Shown piece by piece: positions 55,201 through 64,000 of a stretch of DNA of 64,000 nt. Made by a program: the position numbers and the translations under genes. Position 1 is the first letter of the stretch; each line of letters begins with the position of its first letter. Source of the stretch: Phialocephala subalpina (Eukaryota; Ascomycota; Leotiomycetes; Helotiales; Mollisiaceae); NCBI GenBank assembly GCA_900073065.1, contig FJOG01000024.1:407048-471047 (forward strand). Direction: 5' to 3'. The notes under the pieces were generated by a model. That model did not search any database, was not told the DNA's origin, and saw nothing but the letters and a program-made list of their open reading frames with translations.

Positions 55201-55981
55201 GGACATGGTGCGCCTTCTGCTTGCAAATGGCGCAAACGTCAATCCGACGCCGAGTGTCAAAAGTCCCGCAACCACAGCCCTAGGTCACGCGTTAGCAAGA
55301 TTTGTGGTAAACGAAGACATCGTTGAGGATTTGATTGCGGCAGGCGCGGATGTTAATAGACAGAGTAGCGACTATGGCCTACCACTATCTACCGCCGCAT
55401 CAAAAAATCGTCGTTTGACCCAACGTCTTCTGGATGCGGGTGCAAATGTGAATGGGCAGTGGCCAGGTCGACCGACCGCTCTCCAGCAAGCATGCAACGG
55501 ACTCAATATCGACACTATTCAACTCTTACTGGATACTGGCGCTGATATAAATGCGCCCGCAAGTGCAGACATGGGGAGAACCGCTCTTCAAGCAGCGGTC
55601 CAACGTGGTCATGTGCCCATCATCAATCTACTTCTACAACATGGGGCAGACTGTAATGCGCTGGCGGCAGAGTCCTATGGTGGTACTGCACTTCAGTTTG
55701 CGGCGATGGAGGGCAGGATCTCTATTGTATTGTTACTCCTCCGTGCTGGGGCTGAGATAAATGCCGCACCATCAACAAGAGGAGGGAGGACTGCTCTGGA
55801 AGGAGCAGCAGAACACGGCCGTCTAGACGTGGTATCGTTGCTTCTGAAGAACGATGCTGATGAAGATGGGATCGATGCACGGTGTCAGAGAGCAGCGAAA
55901 TTGGCGGCAGCAAATGGCCATCTCGTCATTTCAAGAATTTTGAAACAGTACAAGAGAAAGGAAAGCGGGCAGAAGGATTAA
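52271..55981 (+). CDS. Clr5-domain ankyrin-repeat protein (1,169 residues)
   Basis: join(52271..52401, 52455..52669, 52712..52856, 52916..52945, 52993..55981); all junctions keep frame. The N-terminus is a Clr5 domain: TDAEWEVQKKIIERLYQNQT, VMSLMEQDHGFIAK, then after the first splice KAQYTRKFKQWNFSKN. After a linker and a helical region (residues about 230-350), more than twenty ankyrin repeats follow. Examples are VRLLLNAGANPNAS, VQILVDAGADVDAP, VQILLHEGANVNAL and INLLLQHGADCNAL, many starting with RTALQAA. Such fungal proteins are thought to be protein-interaction scaffolds, often linked to NLR-like systems. The 30-base fourth exon is small but is the only in-frame solution. No stops or frameshifts. 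Confidence 0.88.
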
Positions 55982-56649
55982 GGAGAGGACAGAGTGGCAT
56001 AATGATTTCATCTTTGCGCTAAATAAATACTCATTGTACATAATTAAAGCCAAACGGATGGGGAATCAAAGTCCCCCATAAAATAAGGAACATTCAAATC
56101 TTGCCGAGGTTAATATGCTTGTCTTAGATGCCATGCACTCGACTACATGACAACAGTCCTCTGCTCTTCTAATCCGTGGCTTCTCAGAAAGTAAAGTCGA
56201 AGTCGGATTCAATAAAAGAGAAAGGATCGCCTAGGCTCAATTTCTACATGTTGAGGCTCTGAGGGTATAATCAAGCTTCCTACCTTCCTCGAGATGGCAG
56301 CATTCATATCAATTCGAGAACTGCGAAGCCGATTCGGAGAATTGAGATGGTGGCTCTCTCTACTCGAAATGTAAGTCTCACGTTGAGGACGGGGAAGAGT
56401 TCATGCAAAGAGCTCATACGGTCGTTCAATAGCTACTTTTCTTCTCGTTCACCTCGCACCAGGTTTCGGGGAATCGAATCCAAATGACAGAACTAAATAG
56501 ACGGCCATATACACCCTACCCCAGGCCCCCAGAAAGGTGAAACAGCGACAAGCTGATATGTTCAAGGCAGCCCGGAATGAGAGCCACACGTACAAACAAG
56601 AGACATGACTATAGTTTGACTCCAATCTATCGAAACACTTGTATCCAGG
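55982..56649. other. Intergenic, no gene recognised
   Basis: 3' region of the ankyrin gene and AT-balanced sequence without coding signals. Confidence 0.5.
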
Positions 56650-57812
56650 ATGGCTTCGTTAACCGTTTCCGCCGCATTCGAAGGCTCTTTTATTACCGCG
56701 CCGAGCTCCTTGACCCACTTTCTCGAACTTCCGACGTTTCACTCCACAAATTGCCATTTGACGTTGCCGCACAAACAAAATGGACCTCAAAAGATCGTAT
56801 TCCTCATTCTCTGGTATCAGCTCCTCTCATACGCTCTCGAAAGCATCACCAATAAATCCTATCAAGATATGCTTCTCCATGACATAATCTAACCTCTCAA
56901 TCTCTCATCCACCAGTTACAACACACCCATGAACACCTCAAACGCTGTGATCCCCGGCACAGCAACAAACTCGGGCTGGAGCTTCAACTGGGGTAACTTC
57001 ACCACATCAGTCCTCTCTCCAAGTCCACTCACTCCCACTAACATCCCCCAGCGTAGGAGGCATCTCCTCACCCAATGACCTCGCCACCCTAGGGAAATCA
57101 ATCCTCTCCTCCCTCCTCCTCTCCCCGGACCTAACTCACCGCTGGCTCAAATCCCACTCCTTCACATCCAACCCCCTCCTCTCCGTCGGCGCACCATGGG
57201 AGATATACCGACTCCAAATTTCCACTTCCAATGCACCACGCATTGTAGATCTCTACACTAAGTCTGGTGACATCTCGGATTATCATTCAAACCTCGTTCT
57301 TGTTCCTGATTGGGACGTTGGGTTTGTGGTTTTGGAAGCTGTGGGAGAGGCGGCGGATGTGAAGAGAAATTTAATATCTGATATGATTGCGGAGATCTTT
57401 TTGCTTATTGTAGAGGTGGCTGCTAAGGAGGAAGCTGTGGTAAATTTTGCGGGACGGTATACCGGGGTGAGCTCGTCAGTGGTGATTGGGACTGAGGAGG
57501 GGGTTCTGGGATTGGGTGTTAATCTCGGATTATCATTCAAACCTCGTTCTTGTTCCTGATTGGGACGTTGGGTTTGTGGTTTTGGAAGCTGTGGGAGAGG
57601 CGGCGGATGTGAAGAGAAATTTAATATCTGATATGATTGCGGAGATCTTTTTGCTTATTGTAGAGGTGGCTGCTAAGGAGGAAGCTGTGGTAAATTTTGC
57701 GGGACGGTATACCGGGGTGAGCTCGTCAGTGGTGATTGGGACTGAGGAGGGGGTTCTGGGATTGGGTGTTAAACGGTTGGAGATGATGGAAAGGCGAAGA
57801 GTATTTCTCTGA
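56650..57812 (+). pseudogene. Broken beta-lactamase-like serine hydrolase gene
   Basis: The reading YQLLSYALESITNKSYQDML (56830 on) is the helix after the second conserved motif of fungal beta-lactamase-like proteins. An in-frame TAA (56890-56892) interrupts it, and NTSNAVIPGTATNSGWSFNW follows in the same frame. After a frame change come GGISSPNDLATLGKSIL and SVGAPWEIYRLQI, then VDLYTKSGDISDYHSNLVLV. The N-terminal part with the catalytic SxxK is not recognisable. An exact 250-bp tandem duplication (57272-57771) shifts the frame and adds stops. The gene cannot make a normal product. Confidence 0.8.
57272..57771. repeat. Exact 250-bp tandem duplication
   Basis: 57272-57521 and 57522-57771 are identical base for base as far as I can read. 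The unit starts ATCTCGGATTATCATTC and ends GGATTGGGTGTTA. It lies inside the beta-lactamase-like pseudogene. 250 is not a multiple of 3. Perfect identity means either a very recent duplication or an assembly error. Confidence 0.95.
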
Positions 57813-57863
57813 GGGGTTTCAATACGACTTTGCAGAGGGTTTGAACATGCTAGAGACATCTTG

Positions 57864-59053
57864 CTAGCCAAATAACTCATTCATCGAGCTAGCGACTTTC
57901 TTCCAAAGCTCCTCACATGCTTCAATCATATCCTCACTCAATGGCCCTTTCTTACACAACTCCACATTGCTCCTCAACTGATCAATTTTCGTTGCACCAA
58001 GAATAATCGCATCCCCTTTTCGGAGAACAGAATGATGCATGATCCACCTCAAACTGACCTCCGTTGGCGTCAACCCTGCTGCTTCGGACTTCTTGCAGAA
58101 TTCGATCATCGCGTTGTGGGTTGCTGGCTTGCCAAAAGCCTCGGGATAAATTGGAAATCGGCCAGGCTCCCATCTTCCTCCCGAGAGAGTGGAGGCTTCT
58201 GTCGCGAGCGAAACCTTGCCGGTGAGAAACCCGCCTGCCAGTGGCCTTGAGAGGATTAGTATGTCAGTCTCGAAAGCATTAGAAGTAGACTTACCCATAA
58301 GCAAAGATCTTGATGCCATGCTGGCGGAGTAATGGGTAAAGATCCTCTTCTGCGGTTCGTTTAATGGCGTTGTAGTGACCTTGATAGATGGTTGGCTTCA
58401 CGTAGTTGTGCTTCTCGCAGATCTCGAGCCACTCTTTCATTTGAGCGGTCGAGTAGTTGCAAAGACCGAGCTGTTCGAGCTTTCAGCAGTGTTCCTCTCG
58501 TTGTTCAGAATGATGGATAAATTCGACTGACCTGCTTGAAACGCCCAGCTCGATAATGCTTATCGAAAGCTCTCGCGCTTTCCTCAACTGGCACCTTCTC
58601 ATCCGGGACGTGCGAGTACAAGATATTAACCTGATCAACACCTAACAACTCAAAGCTCTTCTTGACACTTGCGTCAATGCCTGCTTCTGATAGACCGAGA
58701 CCTGAAATCTTGTCAACAATCGAGCTCAACGCCTCTGATCCCCATCATCTCGTCCATCTCTCTAGTCGACCACACAAGAAATTCAACTCACCACCTTGTG
58801 GACCCTGTGGCAAAATCTTGGTATCAACCAAAAACCCCTTCTGCACCGCCTTGCTCTCGCCCAACAACCCTTCCGTAACCCACGGACTACCAGGCGGATA
58901 AGCAGCACCCGAATCCAGCTCCAACAAATCCAACTCTTTCAAAACTTCGAGAAGCTCAGAAGCCTGTTCACCATTCACCCAAGTGTGAGAGATACGACCT
59001 TCCCCAATGCCGCCTGCGCCGAAAATGAGCTTGACTGGTGAGGAATTTGTCAT
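57864..59053 (-). CDS. Aldo-keto reductase
   Basis: Four exons, complement(57864..58245, 58295..58479, 58532..58701, 58792..59053), 332 residues, introns 49-90 bases. The AKR tetrad is visible: Asp and Tyr in LELDSGAAYPPG, Lys in VDTKILPQG and His in NILYSHVPD. Later motifs are RAGRFKQ-LEQLGLCNYS, VKPTIYQGHYNAI, FAYGPLAGGFLTGKV and ILGATKIDQLRSNV (NADPH binding). It resembles fungal aflatoxin-aldehyde-reductase-like AKRs that reduce reactive aldehydes with NADPH in the cytosol. The third acceptor gives KQ-LEQLGL where relatives read KxFGLSNY, a small local difference. The promoter runs into the assembly gap. Confidence 0.92.
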
Positions 59054-59204
59054 CTTGAGAGCTGAGGGTGGTTGATGTGGTGAGATGATCGTGATGGCGG
59101 GGCAATGACGGGGTCGTGAACTTGAGAAGTGAGGTGAGATCTGGAGGCACTCTCTTCCGATGTGTAAAGGGCTTGCGTGAGATACGACCGTGAAACGCAC
59201 TATA

Positions 59205-59703
59205 NNNNNNNNNNNNNNNNNNNNNNNNNNNNNNNNNNNNNNNNNNNNNNNNNNNNNNNNNNNNNNNNNNNNNNNNNNNNNNNNNNNNNNNNNNNNNNNN
59301 NNNNNNNNNNNNNNNNNNNNNNNNNNNNNNNNNNNNNNNNNNNNNNNNNNNNNNNNNNNNNNNNNNNNNNNNNNNNNNNNNNNNNNNNNNNNNNNNNNNN
59401 NNNNNNNNNNNNNNNNNNNNNNNNNNNNNNNNNNNNNNNNNNNNNNNNNNNNNNNNNNNNNNNNNNNNNNNNNNNNNNNNNNNNNNNNNNNNNNNNNNNN
59501 NNNNNNNNNNNNNNNNNNNNNNNNNNNNNNNNNNNNNNNNNNNNNNNNNNNNNNNNNNNNNNNNNNNNNNNNNNNNNNNNNNNNNNNNNNNNNNNNNNNN
59601 NNNNNNNNNNNNNNNNNNNNNNNNNNNNNNNNNNNNNNNNNNNNNNNNNNNNNNNNNNNNNNNNNNNNNNNNNNNNNNNNNNNNNNNNNNNNNNNNNNNN
59701 NNN
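59205..59703. other. Assembly gap (run of N)
   Basis: 499 unresolved bases. Nothing can be said about the content. Confidence 1.
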
Positions 59704-60356
59704 TCAATTTCCGGGTCACGTCACGAGGAATGGGTCAGTGGGATACACCCATCAGGCTGTTGGGGTCAATCTGTCAAGACAGTAATGTAAAAACAAGTAT
59801 TGTTCAAGAAGGGGTCAGCAGAAAAAAATTAGGGGAGTCAATAAAGATAAATAAGCACTCCTTACGACCAAGTAGTATTAAGTGGTTGATAAATGGCGAG
59901 CCAGCAAATCATGAAGAAGAAATGCGCTGCAGGCGCGTTCCAGAGACGGTTCTCACGCCAAGGAGAACCGCTCCAGGGGGCGAGTCCGGTGAAGCGAGCC
60001 ACTTACAGGGACCAAGCTGCCGCTAGCAGTGAGAAAGCGCCTGTTACGTGACATGGTGTCAGCACCGAGAATCGGTATTTAGGAAGGTGGGAAGGAGCGG
60101 AGAATCGGTAGATGTTTATCAGTCGGTTTATTGAGAGTCGAGGTATAAAGAAAATTGAAGGTGTGTCTTGTCAGACTTCATCTGGCCAATACCATAAAGA
60201 TACGGAAAACATTGCCTCTCATCTACCAGCGTGGGGTTCTCACGAATCATTGGTGATTTCGGTCCAGAGAGCAAAGATCCTGTGGAAACTTGTTTTTGAA
60301 TTTATTTCTCAGGATACGTTTTCTCATGAATTTCGTTCTATACCCTCCGCAAATCT
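59704..60356. other. Sequence between gap and amylase gene, no gene recognised
   Basis: No coding signature. The stretch 59930-60020 is GC-rich with short self-complementary runs (for example GGTTCTCACGCC and GGAGAACC), and the part next to the gap may be repeat sequence that caused the gap. Confidence 0.4.
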
Positions 60357-62218
60357 TCAGTACCCACACCATCCAGTTCCAGGGAGCAAGAAATATGGAT
60401 AGTAGACCTAATATGTGAGTCAGCAAAGTCATCAAAAGGATGACAGGAAGAAAGAAAACAATAGCAGCTTACCATCGGCAAACCTCCCACGAACGCAGCA
60501 GCCAAGCCCCCATTCGCATCGACAGTGACATTGTTACAACTCAGCACATCCACCACCGTCAACCCAGCCGGGAAGCCAACACTCGGCATCGTGACACTGT
60601 AATTTTCAGCCTGCTCTCCGAGATTGTTAACAACCATTAAGATCATGTAGCTGCTCGTTCCTTTCCTGAAAGCGACATTGTGAGCATCTGAATACACGAT
60701 CTGAGTATGCCAAGTCAGATAGTCGCTAGATTTGGCAATGGCGAGAGAGCGGATTGCGTTCATTTGTTTAGTCAACTCGTAGAGGGGTGCGGATGTGTCG
60801 TAGTTGGATGTCCAGAGGGCTTCGCGGTCGTATGGGTCTCCTGCACCGGAGAAGTGTTGTTCTTGGCCTTGATAGACTGCGATATTCTGTCAGTAGGGAA
60901 TGGTGAAGAAGAGGTTGAAGGGAACAGGACGTACCGATTGGAATCCCATCTTGGAGCATTGTGAAAACGAGGATGTTCCTAGCAAGAACGAGATCACTGG
61001 TGTAGTACGCGAATCGTGGCTGGTCATGATTCTCGCTGAACGAACCCAGGAGCGTGGTGTCTTTGCATTGAGAGTTCATAGCTTTGACTTCGTTGACGAA
61101 GTTCAATGAGGTAGCTGAGGTATCTGAAAAGAACTCGGTGGCTTGATAATATCTGGAAACGTGTTATGATCGGGACTTCAATGTTGGATTGGGTATACCG
61201 ACGTGGGGTAGGCAAGGACTCCATCCATGTAGTTTTGATATGGGCAGACATAAGGTACGTTTCCATCAGCAACCTCGCCGACATTATAGACGCCTGAAGC
61301 GGAGTTGAAGATGGACCAAAATGGCCCCTCAACGTGTTTGACTGTATCGACTCTGAGGCCATCGACTGTTGAGGAGTCAGTCATTGAGACCCGAATGTTC
61401 TTCGAGAAATTTCTCACTGGAGTATGTAGACACTAGATATTCAACCCACGAGCTGAACATGCTTCTAACATCCGTTCGTGTAGTGTTCAGATCTGGTAAT
61501 GGGTATTGGTCGTTCCCAAGCCAGCACTTCGACATGTTAGCCAGAACTCTCTCAATTTTTGGTTTTGGACCTACCAGTTCAACATTCGTTTGATTGTTGT
61601 AATCTGTGACCCAGCAAATGTCATGGAAGTACTTCTTGTCATTGAATGGATTGATGATCGTATAGTCGATAGACTCCGCCGCGTCGTCCGAGGCCATGTG
61701 ATTCGCCACAACATCGACCATGAGGTACGTCGAAATGTCAGCACAAGATTCAAGTAGGCCGGGATACTCTCACCATTCCTCGAGATTTCAGTGCAGCAGC
61801 TAAAGCTTTGAGGTCATCAGCACTCCCGAAGTTGGTGTTCACTGAATAAAGATCTTGAGCCGAGTAGCCGTGATATCCTCGACTCGGATCCGCGACTTGT
61901 TCGACGACTGGGGAGATCCAGATTGCCGTAAAGCCCATTCCCTAAAGTACCCAGATCAGAAGCGTTACTTTTCACGATACGAAGATTACTCACCTGGATG
62001 TAATCAAGCTTCGATATGATACCCTGCCACGTGCCACCACAATACCCACCATAACCAGAAGGACATGACGGCTTTGTCGTCGAATCTGTTGGTGCAAATC
62101 TATCTGTGAAGACCTGATATATTGATCGTCCCCGCCATTCTGCTGGAGTAGCCGAGAGTACTGTATCGAAAAGGAAAACGGACGCGATTGCGATGGCTGA
62201 GATTGTAGGAAACCTCAT
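60357..62218 (-). CDS. Secreted alpha-amylase, GH13
   Basis: Seven exons, complement(60357..60407, 60473..60876, 60935..61152, 61203..61365, 61418..61727, 61774..61941, 61994..62218), 512 residues, close to fungal Taka-amylase length. The signal peptide begins [19 protein letters not shown]13 motifs: [16 protein letters not shown] (nucleophile Asp), NVGEVADG (acid Glu) and SENHDQPRF (third Asp), with [15 protein letters not shown] and a C-terminal [16 protein letters not shown]. It cleaves alpha-1,4 bonds of starch outside the cell. The intron at 61728-61773 has GTGAGA and a CTGAC branch-like site, but its 3' end reads CG instead of AG. If splicing fails there the protein would lose the essential DVVANH strand. 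Confidence 0.88.
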
Positions 62219-63413
62219 GATGATAACAGCCAAGGTTGAATTGACGAAAGTTCAAAAGTTAGAGGGCACACAAACAAAGCTCCAAAAAAGAAACAAATAT
62301 TACAAGATCCGGACAAATTGAATGACATATGTTAGCTCATGAGGCTGTGAAATGATAAGTGGAGGCAGGATGAGCACTAGCAGCATCCTCCACCACACAA
62401 CATCCCAGATTCGGATTCAGAATCGAACGACGGAGTAGGTTCGGCCCTTCTGGCGAACCTGGATATCGTCCTGAGAGCCTCACGACTTTAAAAAGAACCT
62501 TTGTAGAAGGAAATGCACTTGGAATGCACGTTTTCGGCCCTTTCCACGTGGGGAGACTGCGGGGTATGTGGAGAAATATAGGCTGACCACGATCAGCACG
62601 TTGCATCTTAATGATGCATCAAGGCCAAGTCGTCGTGTTTGGGCAGCACGATGTGAGAACGACTGTCCATCTGGGTCACTGTCTGATGTATGCGATGCTG
62701 GACGTTGACGGTGGAGTGTTGAGGGAGGAGCAAAGAAATTATCAAGGACTGAAGGATTCATAAGTGCCGAGGAGTTTCACGTAAGTGAAAAGGCACGTGA
62801 AAGTTGAGGAAAGAGAAAGCACAGTAGGGTATGCTACTAGACTTAATAAGCTCAGACAACTTGCAATCTCATGTAGCAGGTTATCGATAGGGAGACTGCG
62901 CATATGAATGTCGAGATGGAATATTTCACGTGACGCCTATCAGGAAAGCATTTCTTCGATGCCTGCTCTGGATGAAGGTCACACCTTCATCATTCTCTTT
63001 ATTATTAAATGGCCCTGGGCTAGCCCCGAGGCACTTTTGTGTGTTGACAGTGTTGTGCAAAAGTAGGTTGGATGTTGGAGGACATTGCTTGTGAATGGAC
63101 TTCCCAGGAGACTTCGCGTTCGAGATACTTGTGTTGGAAATTGTACGCGCTGTCTGAGATTTTCACATACCAAGCTCGACTATATCTCGTGAGATCTTGT
63201 TTTCGTGCAAGGGCTTCGTAATTCTATCAAAGAGTGACTGTAGTACTATACATGTCGATCGGTGCTCCGGGTGTACTCTAGTGATCCAGCGAGTTACACT
63301 AGGTATGACAGTCGTACCTCCCGACATTGGATATACCAGCCTTACGATTTTTGACATGTCCCTCAAAGTCACCTCACTTCCTCGACCATCTTCTCCCACT
63401 CTCTATCCTCAAC
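62219..63413. other. Intergenic, no gene recognised
   Basis: Promoter region between the divergent amylase and secreted-protein genes. Only short overlapping frames; none has domain features. Confidence 0.5.
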
Positions 63414-63935
63414 ATGACGTTGAAAAGGCATCCTATCATGAACACTATCACCACAATCCTCATATCCTTAACACTTTTCATCGCTCCAACCACAGCCAAC
63501 TCGTGCCCCTCAACACGAACCATCGCCACCTCCCTCCCCTACAACTTCACCATCGACGTCGTCACCATTCAAAACCTCAACAGACATGGCGCACGCTACA
63601 TCTCCATTCACGACTACCAAGGCATCGGTTGGACTTGGATCGCCTCCAACTACCGCAGCTCCCAAACAATATTCTCCCTTCAACCATCGGGTCAACTACT
63701 TGCTTCTCCACATGAGTACCGGTATCAGAACTTGTGGTTAAATTGCAGTCTAGTATCGTCTCCATTAGGAGATATGACGGACCGAATCCCGAGTTGTCTT
63801 GCTGCTGACGAGAAACTTACTGTGGATATCGTGAGTAGCAGGTGGTTGTCAAACCTAATTGTGTGAAAATCCAGTCACAGGGACAGAAAACGGTATTTAC
63901 CCTGTTGCCTGACCTGCTAGGTCTTGCCAATCTTG
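63414..63935 (+). CDS. Secreted protein of unknown function (5' part only)
   Basis: join(63414..63830, 63875..63935) and then a further GTGAGT donor at 63936; the gene runs off the window. The start is an ATG at 63414 or 63438; both give a signal peptide (ITTILISLTLFIAPTTANS). The mature part begins SCPSTRTIATSLPYNFTIDV and contains at least four cysteines and sequons. The phrase NRHGARY recalls the histidine acid phosphatase motif RHGxRxP, but the Pro is missing and the context does not match. Function left open. Confidence 0.7.
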
Positions 63936-64000
63936 GTGAGTCAAACCCCCCATTCATGACTCTGTGCTAGAGAAAGATGAAGAGATATTGGTATTGGGAT

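Noticed and set aside
63570..63600. NRHGARY as a histidine acid phosphatase (phytase) active site
   Set aside because: The conserved proline of RHGxRxP is missing and the flanking sequence does not match the family.

Overview
This window is from a filamentous ascomycete (Pezizomycotina). Genes have GT-AG introns of about 45-65 bases. Proteins are typical of moulds: a SAT4/rhodopsin-type membrane protein, a NACHT-type fungal NLR, a Clr5-ankyrin protein, a QDE-1-type RNA-dependent RNA polymerase, secreted GH51 and GH13 enzymes and an Agd3-like deacetylase. AT-rich blocks and many broken genes fit a repeat-rich genome. A leotiomycete is a guess; the sequence alone does not prove it. There is one assembly gap (59205-59703).

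Layout: 0.4-10.9 kb has a secreted FAD oxidase, a SAT4 membrane protein, two decayed genes (TauD-type dioxygenase, type-B carboxylesterase), a long unknown protein and a BTB protein. 11-20.3 kb holds four members of one unknown family ('family 1'), an F-box gene and a broken alcohol dehydrogenase; one family-1 gene is split by an apparently intact Tc1/mariner element. 20.4-25.2 kb is a fungal NLR between CTCAG-rich repeat blocks and two broken small-protein genes. 26-30.4 kb is the RNAi polymerase. 32.6-39.3 kb is secretory: arabinofuranosidase, Agd3-like deacetylase and a small secreted protein. 40.8-48.3 kb is a minus-strand tandem array of a second unknown family ('family 2'). Its last member is split by a 1.84-kb element with terminal inverted repeats and a 7-bp target duplication, which carries an intact methyltransferase gene. 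48.4-56 kb has a broken repeat-bearing gene and a 1,169-residue Clr5-ankyrin protein. 56.6-64 kb has a broken beta-lactamase-like gene with an exact 250-bp tandem duplication, an aldo-keto reductase, an alpha-amylase with an abnormal splice acceptor and the start of a secreted protein.

The genes do not form one pathway. Three themes recur: secreted carbohydrate and surface enzymes, genome or self defence (RdRP, NLR, Clr5-ankyrin), and mobile-element activity that has split at least two genes. In both cases removing the element and one target-site copy restores an in-frame reading frame. Exon coordinates were worked out by hand from reading frame, splice signals and comparison among paralogues in the window; they are not backed by transcript data.
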